Origin: an uncultured Methylophilaceae bacterium | GTDB taxonomy: Bacteria; Pseudomonadota; Gammaproteobacteria; Burkholderiales; Methylophilaceae | Assembly (NCBI GenBank): GCA_903899965.1 | Contig: CAIULB010000009.1 | Coordinates: 35,516-99,515 of the forward strand | DNA: 64,000 bases | Direction of reading: 5' to 3' | In this document: positions 8,608-19,675 of the stretch, in pieces | How the letters are laid out: each line of letters starts with the position of its first letter | Position numbering within the stretch: position 1 is the stretch's first letter | Notes under the pieces: generated by a model | Told to the model about the DNA's origin: nothing | Seen by the model: only the letters and a program-made list of their open reading frames with translations | Databases searched by the model: none | Made by a program: the position numbers and the translations under genes

Positions 8608-9696
8608 TTATGTGTTCTGAATCACAATATTGGGAAATTTGCTGCTATGGTCTAGCGCGAGTTTAGATAGCTTAGAGGCTGTTTTTCGTGCAATTTGTTT
8701 GTAAATACCCGCGATTTGACTGTTGGGTTCACTAATTACAGTTGGCTTGCCGCCGTCTGATTGTTCACGAATTTTAATGTCTAGAGGTAAGCTACCAAGT
8801 AAATCGACGTTGTAGTCTTTGCACATTGCTTCGCCACCACCCGCACCGAAGATATGTTCTTCATGCCCACATTTTGAGCAAATGTGCGTGCTCATGTTTT
8901 CAACGATGCCTAAAATTGGTATACCTACTTTTTCAAACATTTTGAGGCCTTTGCGGGCATCTAAAAGCGCGATGTCTTGAGGTGTAGTCACAATAATCGC
9001 ACCAGTCACAGGCACTTTTTGCGAAAGCGTTAATTGAATATCGCCAGTGCCTGGCGGCAAGTCGATAATTAGGTAATCGAGGTCTTTCCAGCGCGTGTCT
9101 CGTAGCAATTGCTCTAAAGCACCTGTGACCATTGGGCCACGCCATACCATAGGCGTATCAACATCCACCAAGAAACCTATCGACATCGCTTGTATGCCGT
9201 GTGCTTGCATCGGCTCTATACTTTTGCCGTCAGCGCTGTCTGGGCGACCTGAAATGCCTAGCATTTGTGGTTGGCTGGGGCCGTAAATGTCAGCATCTAA
9301 AATGCCAACATTAGCGCCTTCTTGCGCAAGGGCTAAAGCAATATTTACCGCAGTGGTTGACTTGCCAACGCCGCCTTTACCTGACGCCACGGCAATAATA
9401 TTTTTGACGTTTGGAATCAGTGGCACACCACGCTGAGCACTATGCGGCACAATGCGGCTACCAATATTGACGTTGATATTGCCGATGCCAGCAATCGTTT
9501 TTAGTTTGCTCTCAACTAGCGCTTGAGTTTCGCCTAATACACTTTTAGCAGGGTAGCCCAATACGATATCGATTGAAACATCGTTGCCATTAATGTGAAT
9601 ATTCTTTGCGGATTTACTGCTGATAAAGTCCGCACCAGTGTTAGGATCTACCAATGTTTTAAGCGTGTTTTGAACATCTAATTCCGAAATTGCCAT
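8608..9696 (-). CDS. mrp: Mrp/ApbC-type iron-sulfur cluster carrier ATPase
   Basis: A 362-residue P-loop ATPase that binds and delivers Fe-S clusters in the cytoplasm. Residues 1-95 form an MIP18/DUF59-like domain, followed by the deviant Walker A SGKGGVGKST (about 105-114), the LDADIYGPSQP switch segment and the cluster-binding CxxC in HICSKCGHEEHIFG (near 270). The ATG at 9696 gives the usual N-terminus. The gene is divergent from metG, a neighbourhood common in proteobacteria. Confidence 0.95.
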   Translation of the reverse strand: MAISELDVQNTLKTLVDPNTGADFISSKSAKNIHINGNDVSIDIVLGYPAKSVLGETQALVESKLKTIAGIGNINVNIGSRIVPHSAQRGVPLIPNVKNIIAVASGKGGVGKSTTAVNIALALAQEGANVGILDADIYGPSQPQMLGISGRPDSADGKSIEPMQAHGIQAMSIGFLVDVDTPMVWRGPMVTGALEQLLRDTRWKDLDYLIIDLPPGTGDIQLTLSQKVPVTGAIIVTTPQDIALLDARKGLKMFEKVGIPILGIVENMSTHICSKCGHEEHIFGAGGGEAMCKDYNVDLLGSLPLDIKIREQSDGGKPTVISEPNSQIAGIYKQIARKTASKLSKLALDHSSKFPNIVIQNT

Positions 9697-9814
9697 TTGC
9701 TTTTCCTTGCAATAATTCTTGAGTAAAAGATTAAGGTAATTTTAACGCATGTGAAAGCGCCCGTCATTTGTTAAAATGGGCGTATTCGAACAATTTATAC
9801 ATAGATTGAAATTC

Positions 9815-11863
9815 ATGAGCCGTAAAATCTTGGTCACTTCAGCGCTTCCTTATGCCAATGGCAGTATCCATTTAGGGCATCTTGTTGAATATATTCAAAC
9901 TGATATTTGGGTGCGCTTTCAGAAGATGCAAGGCAATACCGTGCATTACGTTTGTGCTGATGATACGCATGGCACACCTATTATGTTGCGCGCTGAAAAA
10001 GAAGGCATTACGCCGGAGGCTTTAATTGCTAAAGTGCACACAGAGCATTACGCAGACTTTTCAGAGTTCTTAGTTGAGTTTGATAACTACTACTCAACCA
10101 ACTCGCCAGAAAACAAAGAGCTAGCAAGCGTTATCTATAAAGCGCTAAAAGCTAATGGCAAGATTGCGACAAAAACCATTGAGCAGTTTTATGACCCAAT
10201 TAAAAACATGTTCTTGCCAGACCGCTTTATTAAAGGTGAGTGCCCTAAGTGTCATGCCAAAGACCAATACGGCGACTCCTGTGAAGTGTGCGGGGCGACT
10301 TACAATCCAACTGAATTGATTAACCCATTCTCAGCCGTTTCTGGCGCAGCCCCTGTGCGCAAAGAAACAGAGCATTATTTCTTCAAGCTGTCAGAATGCA
10401 GCGATTTCTTACGCGGCTGGACGCGTTCAGGCACGCTCCAACAAGAAGCTGCCAATAAAATGAATGAATGGATAGGTGAGGCGGGCGAGAATAAATTATC
10501 TGATTGGGATATTTCTCGCGATGCGCCGTATTTTGGCTTTGAGATCCCAGATGCGCCTGGCAAGTACTTCTACGTTTGGTTAGATGCGCCGATTGGTTAC
10601 ATGGCGAGCTTTAAGAATCTATGTGCTAAAAATGGACTAGATTTTGATGAGTACTGGAAAGCAGATTCTAAAACTGAGCTTTATCATTTTATTGGTAAAG
10701 ATATTTTATATTTCCACGCTTTATTCTGGCCCGCAACCCTTGAATACTCTGGCTATCGTAAACCAACGCAAGTCTTCTCTCATGGGTTCTTAACCGTGAA
10801 TGGCGAGAAAATGTCTAAGTCTCGCGGTACATTTATTACAGCCCGTAGTTATTTAGATCACATCCAAAATCCTGAATATCTTCGTTACTACTATGCCGCT
10901 AAGTTGAATGGCAGCATGGAAGATATCGACTTAAATCTTGAAGACTTTGTTGCACGTGTGAATAGTGATTTGGTGGGTAAATACATTAATATTGCGAGCC
11001 GTACGGCAGGGTTTATCAATAAGCGGTTTGCTGGAAAATTAGTTTCGGCGAATAAGCATGTGGTTGTAGAAACAATTAAAGCATCAGCTCCTGAAATTGC
11101 TAAAGCTTATGAGGGCCGTGATTACAGCCGTGCACTTCGTGAAATTATGCGTTTGGCAGATTTGGCGAATGCGGATGTTGCAGAGGCCGCGCCTTGGATT
11201 GTGGCTAAGCAAGAGGGGGATGCGGCACAAGCTAAATTGCATGTAGACTGCTCAAGCGCGCTTGAAATGTTCCGATTGCTAACACTTTACTTAAAACCTG
11301 CTTTGCCAGATTTGGCTGGTAATATTGAGCGATTCTTAAATATAGAGCCACTTACATGGGCTAGTGTGAATGATTCATTTATGGATCACCATGCAATTAA
11401 CGAATATAGCCATTTAATTACGAGAATTGATCCGAAAAGTATCGAAGCCATGACTGAAGCCAATAAAGAAAGTTTGCAACAACCAGCTCTTCTAGTCGCC
11501 AGTTTAGCGCCTGCGGTATCTGAAAAAGCAGGTGATTATATTTCGATTGATGATTTCACTAAAGTGGATTTACGTATCGCAAAAATCGTTAATGCTGAAC
11601 ATGTGGAAGGCGCTGAGAAGCTTTTGCGCTTGAGTTTAGATATTGGTGAAGCGAACCCTCGTCAAGTGTTTGCAGGAATTAAGTCGGCTTACGACCCTGC
11701 CACTTTGGTTGGTCGTTTAACGGTAATGGTAGCAAATCTTGCACCGCGTAAGATGAAGTTTGGCATGTCTGAAGGCATGGTGTTGGCTGCAAGTGATGAG
11801 CGTGTTGGTCCATTTATCTTGTCGCCTGATGCGGGTGCTGAAGCTGGTATGCGCGTTAAATAA
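9815..11863 (+). CDS. metG: Methionyl-tRNA synthetase
   Basis: Charges initiator and elongator tRNA-Met. The ORF track starts at 9776, but the ATG at 9815 ([16 protein letters not shown]) matches the family and gives 682 aa, close to E. coli (677). The HIGH-like motif HLGH is at 19-22, a zinc-binding insert carries [23 protein letters not shown] is at 332-336, and the C-terminal EMAP/Trbp111-like tRNA-binding domain begins around [23 protein letters not shown], which mediates dimerisation. A terminator follows immediately. Confidence 0.98.
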   Translation: MSRKILVTSALPYANGSIHLGHLVEYIQTDIWVRFQKMQGNTVHYVCADDTHGTPIMLRAEKEGITPEALIAKVHTEHYADFSEFLVEFDNYYSTNSPENKELASVIYKALKANGKIATKTIEQFYDPIKNMFLPDRFIKGECPKCHAKDQYGDSCEVCGATYNPTELINPFSAVSGAAPVRKETEHYFFKLSECSDFLRGWTRSGTLQQEAANKMNEWIGEAGENKLSDWDISRDAPYFGFEIPDAPGKYFYVWLDAPIGYMASFKNLCAKNGLDFDEYWKADSKTELYHFIGKDILYFHALFWPATLEYSGYRKPTQVFSHGFLTVNGEKMSKSRGTFITARSYLDHIQNPEYLRYYYAAKLNGSMEDIDLNLEDFVARVNSDLVGKYINIASRTAGFINKRFAGKLVSANKHVVVETIKASAPEIAKAYEGRDYSRALREIMRLADLANADVAEAAPWIVAKQEGDAAQAKLHVDCSSALEMFRLLTLYLKPALPDLAGNIERFLNIEPLTWASVNDSFMDHHAINEYSHLITRIDPKSIEAMTEANKESLQQPALLVASLAPAVSEKAGDYISIDDFTKVDLRIAKIVNAEHVEGAEKLLRLSLDIGEANPRQVFAGIKSAYDPATLVGRLTVMVANLAPRKMKFGMSEGMVLAASDERVGPFILSPDAGAEAGMRVK

Positions 11864-11878
11864 TAAAAGTTTTCAGAA

Positions 11879-11911
11879 TAAAAAAGCCTGCAATTTGCGG
11901 GCTTTTTTATT
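11879..11911. terminator. Bidirectional intrinsic terminator
   Basis: AAAAAAGCCTGC-aattt-GCGGGCTTTTTT (one G-T wobble) between convergent metG and pyrF. Confidence 0.85.
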
Positions 11912-11913
11912 GA

Positions 11914-12618
11914 CTAAAGAATTTCTTTATTTATGTTTTTGAGCGTTTCGAGTGGATTTTTGGATTGTGTAATCGGACGGCCAATCACTAAATAGCTTGA
12001 ACCGAGAGCCAATGCTTGGCTTGGTGTCACCACGCGAGACTGGTCGTCTAGGGCGGCATCAGCAGGTCGAATGCCTGGGGTCACTAGACAAAATTTGTCA
12101 CCTAAGACTTTTCTTAAAGTTGGAGCTTCTTGTGCAGAGCACACAACGCCATCTAAGCCCGATTTTTGAGTGAGGATGGCAAGGTTTAGCACTTGGTCTG
12201 CTACAGAGCCAGCTACACCAATAGCATTCATCATTTGTTGATCCATGCTGGTAAGCACGGTGACTGCGATTAGTGTTGGTTTTCGACCAGAGCGTTCAAC
12301 ACCTTCCAGTGCCGCCTCCATCATTGCACTCCCACCCGAGGCATGAACATTTAGCATCCAAACGCCTAATCGGCTTGCTGCCTCACAGGCTTTTGCAACC
12401 GTAGTTGGGATGTCGTGAAATTTTAAATCTAAAAATATGCCAAAGCCTTTTGCAACAAGCGCCTCAACAAGTTGCGGGCCTGCTGCCGTGAATAACTCCT
12501 TACCTACTTTTAGGCGGCATAGGGTTGGATCAAGTTGTTCAACAAAATTAAGTGCATCATGAGCGTTTGCATAGTCTAGCGCGATAACAATTTTTGGGTC
12601 GTGTGAGGTCTTGATCAT
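11914..12618 (-). CDS. pyrF: Orotidine 5'-phosphate decarboxylase
   Basis: Catalyses the last step of UMP synthesis. The 234-residue TIM-barrel protein has the substrate motif ALDYAN near 13, the catalytic Lys/Asp array [13 protein letters not shown], and the phosphate-binding end VTPGIRP. The ATG overlaps the lapB stop by four bases (ATGA), so translation is coupled; lapB-pyrF adjacency is widely conserved. Confidence 0.97.
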   Translation of the reverse strand: MIKTSHDPKIVIALDYANAHDALNFVEQLDPTLCRLKVGKELFTAAGPQLVEALVAKGFGIFLDLKFHDIPTTVAKACEAASRLGVWMLNVHASGGSAMMEAALEGVERSGRKPTLIAVTVLTSMDQQMMNAIGVAGSVADQVLNLAILTQKSGLDGVVCSAQEAPTLRKVLGDKFCLVTPGIRPADAALDDQSRVVTPSQALALGSSYLVIGRPITQSKNPLETLKNINKEIL

Positions 12619-13778
12619 GCTGCAGTTTCTTTAGGTTCGGCTGGTAGAGATTCCCACGCATTGCATGCTGGGCATTGCCAGTGGAAGTTACGCGCTTTAA
12701 AGCCACATTGGTCGCAACAGTAGGCATTGCGGTTGCCAATAGCATAGCGAATGGTTTGATGCATTAAGTTAAGGTCTGTATTTGGACCGCTACTTTGCAA
12801 GCTACGCGCTTTCAAGAGCTGATCAAGCGTTTGTAAGCTAGGTTTTCTTTCCAAATCATTAAGTGCCAGATTAGCCGCTGCATTCGCGCCTTGCTCGGCC
12901 AATGTAATTTCAAACACAACGGATAACAGCGATGGCAGTTTGTAGTTTTGGAAGTAGCCTCTTAATAGAGAAACGCCCTCATCAAGTTCATCTAATTCAC
13001 GATAGCTATTAAGTAGTTTGTTGGCTACCATGCCTAAGCACTCTGGCTTTTGAAATTCAATGCGCTTCCAGAAGCTAATGGCAAGTTTGTGCGCTTTGGT
13101 GCTAGCTTCCATATCGCCTAGCATTATGTTGGCTCTTACGCAGTTCTTGTTGGCATCTAGCGCCATTTCAAGCTCGTGGCGTGCAGTATGTGCATCTTGG
13201 TCTAAAATTGATTTAATCGCCATTTCACAATAGAACTGTGCAACTTCTTTGCGGAATGAAACGCCAGAAACGCGTTCAAGTTCAGTTGCTGTTTTAATCG
13301 CACGCTGCCATTCGCGCTCTCGGATGAAAATCTCCAATAAAGCTCTCAGGGCGGGTTGTTTGTAACGACTATCATCAAGGCTACTAAATAGCTCTTCTGC
13401 GCGGTCGTACAAGCCGGCTTTTAGATAGTCTTGAGCAAGCTCAGCTTTGATAGCTTTGCGTTGTTCGGAAGGTAATTCTTTTCGGTCTAATAAGCTTAAA
13501 TGCAGATTGATAGCACGATCTACTTCACCACTACGGCGAAATAGGCTACCTAATGCAAAATGTAATTCTAGTGATTCAGCATTCGCTTTAGCGGCTTCAA
13601 TAAATGCCTCAATGGCTTTATCGTGTTGGTCGGTAATGAGGAAGTTTAAGCCTTTGAAATAAGCGGCAGGTAAGCTAGTAGATTCAGACAATAATTGTTT
13701 GATGTCGATTCGTGCGGCTATCCAACCTAATGCAAAGAAGAGGGGGATAGCAATGAGCCACCAATATTCAAAGTCCAT
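12615..13778 (-). CDS. lapB: Lipopolysaccharide assembly protein B (TPR protein)
   Basis: Inner-membrane regulator of LPS synthesis that, in E. coli, directs FtsH to LpxC. The 387-residue protein has an N-terminal membrane anchor ([18 protein letters not shown], 6-23), a long series of TPR helices and a C-terminal rubredoxin-like metal knuckle with two CxxC pairs ([24 protein letters not shown]). The start follows AAGGTG. The partner lapA, usually upstream, is absent: only 200 bases separate lapB from ihfB and they contain a terminator. lapB-pyrF must therefore start from a promoter in that gap. Confidence 0.93.
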   Translation of the reverse strand: MDFEYWWLIAIPLFFALGWIAARIDIKQLLSESTSLPAAYFKGLNFLITDQHDKAIEAFIEAAKANAESLELHFALGSLFRRSGEVDRAINLHLSLLDRKELPSEQRKAIKAELAQDYLKAGLYDRAEELFSSLDDSRYKQPALRALLEIFIREREWQRAIKTATELERVSGVSFRKEVAQFYCEMAIKSILDQDAHTARHELEMALDANKNCVRANIMLGDMEASTKAHKLAISFWKRIEFQKPECLGMVANKLLNSYRELDELDEGVSLLRGYFQNYKLPSLLSVVFEITLAEQGANAAANLALNDLERKPSLQTLDQLLKARSLQSSGPNTDLNLMHQTIRYAIGNRNAYCCDQCGFKARNFHWQCPACNAWESLPAEPKETAA

Positions 13779-13843
13779 TATTGAGCACCTTGGTGGTTTG
13801 CTGCTGAAAGGGGTTCACCTAATCTTTGGGAAATAATTTGCAT
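13778..13843 (-). CDS. Possible 21-codon leader ORF of lapB
   Basis: An ATG at 13843 opens a 21-residue frame (MQIISQRLGEPLSAANHQGAQ) whose TAA overlaps the lapB ATG as TAATG, an arrangement suited to translational coupling. No good ribosome site precedes it and the peptide matches nothing I recognise. It could equally be chance or a remnant of a lost lapA. Low confidence. Confidence 0.2.
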   Translation of the reverse strand: MQIISQRLGEPLSAANHQGAQ

Positions 13844-13893
13844 GAATTGGATTTTACTGTTGCTAGTTAAAAAGGGCTAGGTAAAAATTATAT

Positions 13894-13941
13894 AAAAAAA
13901 CGGTAGCTTCCTTATCTGATGACTTGGAAACTACCGTTTTT
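13894..13941 (-). terminator. Strong terminator after ihfB
   Basis: AAAAAACGGTAG-c-TTCC pairs with GGAA-a-CTACCGTTTTT around a 14-base loop, with A and T runs on both sides. It separates the rpsA-ihfB transcript from lapB-pyrF. Confidence 0.88.
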
Positions 13942-13978
13942 CAGGTCTCAACCAACATAAAGTTGATTGATGTGAGGC

Positions 13979-14260
13979 CTAGACTAAATCAACGCGCTCG
14001 CGTAACTCTTTACCAGCTTTAAAGTGAGGCACATGCTTAGCAGGTACTTCAACTTTACTACCAGTTTTTGGATTGCGACCAAGGCGTGGTGGACGGTAGT
14101 TAAGACTGAAACTACCAAAGCCACGAATTTCGATACGCTCGCCAGCTGCTAAATTGTCCGTCATTGAATCAAGGATGGCTTTCACTGAAAGTTCAGCGTC
14201 CTTTACAACAAGTTGCGGAAAACGTGCAGCTAAGTTAAGAATGAGCTCAGATTTTGTCAT
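13979..14260 (-). CDS. ihfB: Integration host factor subunit beta
   Basis: DNA-bending nucleoid protein, working as a heterodimer with IhfA. The 93-residue sequence is a full-length HU/IHF fold with the DNA-intercalating arm signature [21 protein letters not shown] and the typical start MTKSELI. It lies 11 bases after rpsA on the same strand, the standard rpsA-ihfB arrangement, and is followed by a strong terminator. Confidence 0.97.
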   Translation of the reverse strand: MTKSELILNLAARFPQLVVKDAELSVKAILDSMTDNLAAGERIEIRGFGSFSLNYRPPRLGRNPKTGSKVEVPAKHVPHFKAGKELRERVDLV

Positions 14261-14271
14261 GGCTTTCTACC

Positions 14272-15783
14272 TTATTCGTTGTTTTTGCTATCAAGTTTAG
14301 CTTTAAGCAATGCACCTAGGTTAGTAGTGCCTGCTGTTGCTGCGCCATCATCAGGCACTTGAGCAGCTTCTTTAGCTTTGGCTGATTTTGCTTTAGGTTT
14401 GGCTTCAGTTTTTTCTTCTGAAGATGCGCCTGAAGGATCAGCTGTTAGTTGTTTAACGCCCAATGAGATGCGTTCTTTTTCAACATCAATGCTCAATACT
14501 AACGCTTCTAATTCGTCACCTTTTTTGAAGTTACGAATTGCTTCTTCGCCAGTTTGTGTCCATGAAAGGTCTGATAAGTGAACTAGACCATCAATGCCAC
14601 CTGGCAAGCCGATGAATACACCGAAGTCAGTGATTGATTTGATTTGACCGCTAACTTTGTCAGATTTTTTATGGCTTGCTGCGAAATCATCCCATGGATT
14701 TGTTTGGCATTGTTTCATGCCAAGTGACAAGCGACGACGATCTTCGTCAATCTCAAGAATCATCACTTCAACTTCGTCGCCTAATTGAGCGATTTTAGCT
14801 GGGTGAACGTTCTTGTTAGTCCAATCCATTTCTGAAACGTGAACAAGACCTTCGATACCTGGTTCGATTTCAACAAATGCACCGTAGTCAGTCAAGTTAG
14901 TTACTTTACCGAACAAGCGAGTGTTTGCTGGGTAACGACGGCTTAATGCAACCCATGGGTCATCGCCCAATTGTTTGATACCAAGTGAAACGCGGTTTTT
15001 GTCTTGATCGAACTTAAGGATCTTAGCTTCAACTTCTTCACCAACAGTCAACACCTCAGATGGGTGTTTAACACGGCGCCATGCCAAGTCAGTAATGTGT
15101 AGCAAACCATCGATACCGCCCAAATCAACGAATGCACCGTAGTCAGTGATGTTTTTAACGATACCCTTAACAACAGCGCCTTCTTTCAATGAACCCATCA
15201 ATGCTTCGCGATCAGCACCCATGCTGTCTTCTAGAACAGCGCGGCGTGAAACCACAACGTTGTTACGTTTGCGGTCTAGCTTGATAACCTTGAAATCCCA
15301 TTCTTTATTTTCGAATGGTGTAGTGTCCTTAACAGGACGTAAGTCAACCAATGAACCTGGTAAGAATGCACGGATGCCGTTAACCATCACAGTTAAACCA
15401 CCCTTAACGCGACCGTTTACCATGCCCTTGATGATGCGAGCTTCATTCATCGCTTCTTCAAGATCTAGCCATGCTGCTAGGCGTTTCGCTTTTTCGCGTG
15501 ATAATTTTGTTGAGCCGTAACCATCTTCCAATGATTCGATGCAAACTTTAACGAAGTCGCCAACTTGGACTTCCATTTCGCCACGATCATTTAAGAATTC
15601 AGCTGCGTCAATCACGCTCTCAGATTTGAGGCCTGCATTCACTACAACAAAATCAGAATCGATAGAAACAACTTCCGCGGTAATCACTTCACCAGAGCGC
15701 ATCTCTTGACGTGCAAGACTTTCTTCGAATAACGCTGCGAAACTTTCGCCCATAGAGGCGGTTGAGGTTGAAACTTTAGCCAT
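14272..15783 (-). CDS. rpsA: 30S ribosomal protein S1 (five S1 domains)
   Basis: Brings mRNA to the 30S subunit. The ORF track begins at 15837, but the ATG at 15783 ([23 protein letters not shown]) precedes the family N-terminus and gives 503 aa; 15753 is a further possible start. Five S1/OB domains are visible, at about 31-97, 115-181, 202-271, 287-358 and 374-446. They are followed by a Lys/Ala/Glu-rich tail (447-503) ending [19 protein letters not shown]. coli S1 is 557 aa with six domains; the sixth is missing here. Gene order cmk-rpsA-ihfB is canonical. The 230-base gap before cmk should contain its leader; an AT-rich palindrome is the only structure I see there. Confidence 0.96.
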   Translation of the reverse strand: MAKVSTSTASMGESFAALFEESLARQEMRSGEVITAEVVSIDSDFVVVNAGLKSESVIDAAEFLNDRGEMEVQVGDFVKVCIESLEDGYGSTKLSREKAKRLAAWLDLEEAMNEARIIKGMVNGRVKGGLTVMVNGIRAFLPGSLVDLRPVKDTTPFENKEWDFKVIKLDRKRNNVVVSRRAVLEDSMGADREALMGSLKEGAVVKGIVKNITDYGAFVDLGGIDGLLHITDLAWRRVKHPSEVLTVGEEVEAKILKFDQDKNRVSLGIKQLGDDPWVALSRRYPANTRLFGKVTNLTDYGAFVEIEPGIEGLVHVSEMDWTNKNVHPAKIAQLGDEVEVMILEIDEDRRRLSLGMKQCQTNPWDDFAASHKKSDKVSGQIKSITDFGVFIGLPGGIDGLVHLSDLSWTQTGEEAIRNFKKGDELEALVLSIDVEKERISLGVKQLTADPSGASSEEKTEAKPKAKSAKAKEAAQVPDDGAATAGTTNLGALLKAKLDSKNNE

Positions 15784-16013
15784 TAAAAAGGTACCTAAAT
15801 AATCCCACCGTGCAGTGGGGTAAATTAAAAAAATCACGAGTTTTAGAGACTCGGATGCCTAAAAAATTAAAACAGACCGGAATTCTACAATAAAACAATC
15901 ATTTAATTAAGTATTTTTTGATTTTTTTGTAAAACTCGAATTAATTGAGTTTTTGATTTGCTGATGAGTTTTGTTATGTGCGACAGATTGCAGTGCGATT
16001 TAGCGAATGTCAG

Positions 16014-16682
16014 CTATTGTAGATTTGCTGGAATGGCTTGTAACGCACTGTTAACTGCCTCTTCGATGTTGAGCTGACTCGTTTCTAAAAGGCTAGCATC
16101 ATGAGCTTGTTGTAACGGCGCAACACTACGTTGACTATCACGCGCATCTCTATCTTGTAGGTCTTTTAAAATAGCTTGGTAATCAGCCTCAAGGCCTTTA
16201 TTTATCAATTGCTTGTATCTTCTTTCTGCGCGGACTTCAGCACTTGCGGTTAAGAAAATTTTTGTTTTTGCATCAGGGAAGATCACGGTGGCCATATCTC
16301 GGCCGTCGGCAACTAAACCAGGTGCCTTGCGGAAGCTGTGTTGTAAATCTACTAATGCAAGCCTGACCAGAGGATGCGCTGCAACTTTCGATGCGCCTTG
16401 CCCCATTTGTTCTGTGCGTATTTTTTCGCTGACGTTCGAATCGTTAAGGTAAATTTCGCCATGTTCAAATTTGATATTTAATTGCGGAATAAGAGTCGCG
16501 ATAGCTTGTTCCGCTTGCCAGTCAACATTTTGTTCGAAGGCTGCTAGCGCAATGATGCGATAGAGCGCGCCTGAATCTAAGTAATGATACCCAAGTTTTT
16601 CAGCAACGAGTTGTGCAACAGTGCCTTTGCCAGAAGCTGATGGGCCATCAATCGCAATAACAGGAATCGGATTTATGCTCAT
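16014..16682 (-). CDS. cmk: Cytidylate kinase
   Basis: Phosphorylates CMP and dCMP. The 222-residue protein has the P-loop [10 protein letters not shown] (12-21), the CMP-binding segment YLDSGALYR and the [15 protein letters not shown] motif typical of Cmk. Its ATG overlaps the aroA stop by four bases (ATGA), so the genes are translationally coupled. rpsA follows, as in most proteobacteria. Confidence 0.97.
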   Translation of the reverse strand: MSINPIPVIAIDGPSASGKGTVAQLVAEKLGYHYLDSGALYRIIALAAFEQNVDWQAEQAIATLIPQLNIKFEHGEIYLNDSNVSEKIRTEQMGQGASKVAAHPLVRLALVDLQHSFRKAPGLVADGRDMATVIFPDAKTKIFLTASAEVRAERRYKQLINKGLEADYQAILKDLQDRDARDSQRSVAPLQQAHDASLLETSQLNIEEAVNSALQAIPANLQ

Positions 16683-17977
16683 ATTGATTTAACGATTGTT
16701 GTAAAGCGTTCGAAGTAATCAGGGAAAGTTTTACCAACACATTTGGGGTCGTTAATGACAATGGGTACGCCGCCCAAGCTCACTAATGAGAAGCACATCG
16801 CCATGCGGTGGTCATCGTAGGTATCAATCACAGCGTTTGGGGTGAGTTTTTCTGGGGGTGTAATAAGGATGTAATCAGCACCTTCTTCAACGATGGCACC
16901 AACTTTTCTAAGCTCAGTTGCCATCGCGCTAATGCGGTCAGTTTCTTTTACGCGCCAGCTCGCGATATTGCGTAAGGTTGTTGTGCCATCCGCAAATAAA
17001 GCCAAAATGGCGAGTGTCATTGCGGCATCAGGAATATGGTTGCAGTCTAAATTTATTGCTCTTAGTTTGCCTGTGGCTTGTTTCACAATAATGCTGTTGG
17101 TGCCATATTCAACATTCGCGCCCATTTTGACGATTTCATCAGCAAACTTGATATCGCCTTGAATGCTATCTGATGAAACGCCTTCGATTTTCAGTCCCTT
17201 GGCATCTGCCGCAATTGCTCCAGCAGCAAGGAAATAAGAGGCTGAAGAGGCATCGCCTTCTACGTAAATTTCTTGTGGACTTTGATATTGGCTATTGGCA
17301 GGAATATTGAAGCGTTCCCAACCATCACGTTTTACTTCAACACCAAAGCGACGTATTAAATTAAGCGTGATTTCAATGTAAGGTTTTGAAATGAGCTCAC
17401 CGACAACTTCAATCGTGAACGCTTGGCCAGTCAATGGCAGTGCCATTAAAAGTGCAGTTAAAAACTGGCTGGAAACATCCCCGCGAATTTTAATTCTGCT
17501 CGAAGAGCCAATGCTCGCAGGGGATATTTTAAGTGGCGGGTAGCCGTCATTTCCCAAGTACTCAATATTGGCCCCAGCTTGGCGAAGTGCGTCGACCAAG
17601 TCACCAATTGGACGCTCATGCATACGTGCTATGCCAGAAAGCGTGAAATCACCTTCTGATAAAGCTAGGGCTGCTGTAAGCGGCCTAAAAGCAGTGCCTG
17701 CGTTACCTAAAAATAGGTCGGCTTGTTTGACTGCCAGCTTGCCGCCGTTGCCCGTAACACGCCAGTCATTTTCGCCAATTTTCTCAAGCAGAATGCCTAA
17801 CTTCTCTAGCGCCTCCAGCATTCTTGCGGTGTCGTCGGAAGCCAATAAATCACGAATTTCTGTGACGCCATTTGAAAATGCAGCGAGCAACAGCGTGCGG
17901 TTTGAGATGCTCTTTGAGCCAGGTAATTTAATTATTCCGCCGACTTTGCTGGCTGGTTGTAAGGTGATTGATTCCAT
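16679..17977 (-). CDS. aroA: 3-phosphoshikimate 1-carboxyvinyltransferase (EPSP synthase)
   Basis: Transfers enolpyruvyl from PEP to shikimate 3-phosphate in chorismate synthesis. The ORF track begins at 18031 inside tyrA; the ATG at 17977 ([14 protein letters not shown]) starts 7 bases after the tyrA stop and gives 432 aa, close to E. coli (427). The motifs [10 protein letters not shown] (18-27, Lys22) and RVKETDRI are intact. The G-to-A class I marker region [17 protein letters not shown] is normal. It sits in tyrA-aroA-cmk. Confidence 0.97.
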   Translation of the reverse strand: MESITLQPASKVGGIIKLPGSKSISNRTLLLAAFSNGVTEIRDLLASDDTARMLEALEKLGILLEKIGENDWRVTGNGGKLAVKQADLFLGNAGTAFRPLTAALALSEGDFTLSGIARMHERPIGDLVDALRQAGANIEYLGNDGYPPLKISPASIGSSSRIKIRGDVSSQFLTALLMALPLTGQAFTIEVVGELISKPYIEITLNLIRRFGVEVKRDGWERFNIPANSQYQSPQEIYVEGDASSASYFLAAGAIAADAKGLKIEGVSSDSIQGDIKFADEIVKMGANVEYGTNSIIVKQATGKLRAINLDCNHIPDAAMTLAILALFADGTTTLRNIASWRVKETDRISAMATELRKVGAIVEEGADYILITPPEKLTPNAVIDTYDDHRMAMCFSLVSLGGVPIVINDPKCVGKTFPDYFERFTTIVKSI

Positions 17978-17984
17978 TTTCTTA

Positions 17985-18869
17985 TTACTTTTCTCGATCT
18001 TTTTGCCAAGCTTGGCGTGCCTGACTTGCATGCTCGAACATGGTCTGCAAGCCTTGGCTGTCTTCGTTTTTCAATAGATGCTGTAAGGCTGATATTTCAT
18101 CTTGGTAAGCTTCTAATTCGCTTAATAAAGCAGTTTTGTTCGCAAGGCTAATATCGCGCCACATTTCAGGTGAGCTACCAGCAATGCGTGTGAAGTCTCT
18201 AAAACCGCTGGCGGCAAAATCAAACAGTTGTTTTGCATTTGGGCGGTTAGCTAAATCATTCACTAAAGCAAACGCCAATAAGTGCGGTAAGTGACTCACA
18301 GCAGCAAAGATTTGGTCGTGTGCTTGCGCGGTCATTTCACTGATATTTGCGCCCGCAGATTGCCACAACTCGTGCACAAGCTTGATGGCTTCTGATGATG
18401 TGTTTTCGGTAGGCGTAAGCACCACATTTTTGCCAATAAATAAGTCAGCTTTTGCCGCAGTAACGCCGCTTTTTTCTGCGCCAGCGATTGGATGGCCGCC
18501 TACAAACTGACTAAGAAAGTGTTGAGGGTTGGTTGCTTGTTTAGAAGCGTTTTTAACGTACGCTTGAATGTCCGATTTTGTACTACCAGCATCTGTAACA
18601 ACGGTATGTGCAGAGAGATGCGGAATAATCGCTTCTAAAATTTTTGGGGTTTGAGCGACTGGCGTAGCAATCAATATTAAATCAGCATCCGACACTGCTT
18701 TTGCAATATCGGACTCAGCTTCATCAATTACACCTAAATTAATCGCTGCCTTAAGGCTCTCAAGATTGCGACCGACGCCCACGATTTTAGGCGCCGCACC
18801 TGCTTTTTTGAGTGCGAGCGCAACTGAGCCACCAATGAGCCCAACACCAAAAATGACGATTTTATTCAA
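17985..18869 (-). CDS. tyrA: Prephenate (arogenate) dehydrogenase
   Basis: Oxidative decarboxylation of prephenate toward tyrosine. The 294-residue protein has the N-terminal NAD motif [13 protein letters not shown] (8-20), the segment DAGSTKSDI, and the substrate-binding [12 protein letters not shown] with the catalytic histidine. There is no chorismate-mutase or ACT domain, so it is the monofunctional type. It precedes aroA by 7 bases and starts 20 bases after bpt ends, on the same strand. Confidence 0.94.
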   Translation of the reverse strand: MNKIVIFGVGLIGGSVALALKKAGAAPKIVGVGRNLESLKAAINLGVIDEAESDIAKAVSDADLILIATPVAQTPKILEAIIPHLSAHTVVTDAGSTKSDIQAYVKNASKQATNPQHFLSQFVGGHPIAGAEKSGVTAAKADLFIGKNVVLTPTENTSSEAIKLVHELWQSAGANISEMTAQAHDQIFAAVSHLPHLLAFALVNDLANRPNAKQLFDFAASGFRDFTRIAGSSPEMWRDISLANKTALLSELEAYQDEISALQHLLKNEDSQGLQTMFEHASQARQAWQKDREK

Positions 18870-18889
18870 GTGTATTGCTTTGAAGATGA

Positions 18890-19675
18890 TTAATGCGGGA
18901 ATTGTAGCATCGACAAGCTTGGCTTGTCTGATTTATGGCCTTTTAATGGTTTAGCGTGTTTTATCTTTTGCCACTCGCCATCAATTAAGGCTTCTTGTGG
19001 GGCAAAGTTCTCTTTGTAGGCCATTTTGCGACTATTTTTTATCCAGTAACCTAAATATAAGTAAGGTAATTTCAGGTGCTTGCACCAATCAATCAGCCAC
19101 ATAATGCTATAAGTGCCGTAGCTGGCTTTGCTGTCAGCGCTGTCGTAAAAGGTATAAACCGCCGAAACGCCGTCTTCGACGATATCGACCACGCTGACGA
19201 TTTTCAGTAGGCCATCCAAAGTAAATGAAATAAACAAGCTATCGACATTACTTTGTACTAAAAAATTGCGGTATTGCTCTGCAGTTTCTTCTTGCGCATT
19301 GCCTTCGTGCCGTGCGATTTGGTAAGCCTTGTAAAGCTCAAAATGTGTTTCATCAAACGAGAGCGTAGAAACGCTCGCATCTAAACTTTGATGCTGTTTG
19401 TAAGCGCGTTTTTGGCTCCTGCTTGCTTGAAAATCAGCTACTGGCAGCCGCACAGGAATGCAGGCATTGCAGTTTTCACAATGTGGGCGATAGACAAACT
19501 TTCCACTTCGTCTGAAACCTTCTTGAATAAGACCGCTGTATTGATGACCATCGACTAAGTGTTGAGGTGTGGCGATTAAAGATTGGGCGAGTTGATTGCT
19601 TAAGTAGCCGCAAGAATAGGGTGCCGTCACGTAGAACTGGATTTTTTGCAGAGCTGAATCGGCTGGTGTGGTCAT
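18890..19675 (-). CDS. bpt: Aspartate/glutamate leucyltransferase (bacterial ATE homologue)
   Basis: Transfers Leu from Leu-tRNA to proteins with N-terminal Asp or Glu, making them ClpAP/ClpS N-degron substrates. The 261-residue sequence has the N-terminal cysteine motif CGYLSNQ and the CxxC pair in [12 protein letters not shown] near 70, then the GNAT-like C-terminal domain ([22 protein letters not shown]). Its ATG overlaps the aat stop by four bases, placing two N-degron enzymes in one operon. Confidence 0.94.
   Translation of the reverse strand: MTTPADSALQKIQFYVTAPYSCGYLSNQLAQSLIATPQHLVDGHQYSGLIQEGFRRSGKFVYRPHCENCNACIPVRLPVADFQASRSQKRAYKQHQSLDASVSTLSFDETHFELYKAYQIARHEGNAQEETAEQYRNFLVQSNVDSLFISFTLDGLLKIVSVVDIVEDGVSAVYTFYDSADSKASYGTYSIMWLIDWCKHLKLPYLYLGYWIKNSRKMAYKENFAPQEALIDGEWQKIKHAKPLKGHKSDKPSLSMLQFPH

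Noticed and set aside
15931-15954. AAAACTCgaattaattGAGTTTT palindrome in the cmk-rpsA gap
   Set aside because: A weak AT-rich stem without a T run on the relevant strand; not called a terminator. It may be part of the rpsA leader, but nothing shows this.
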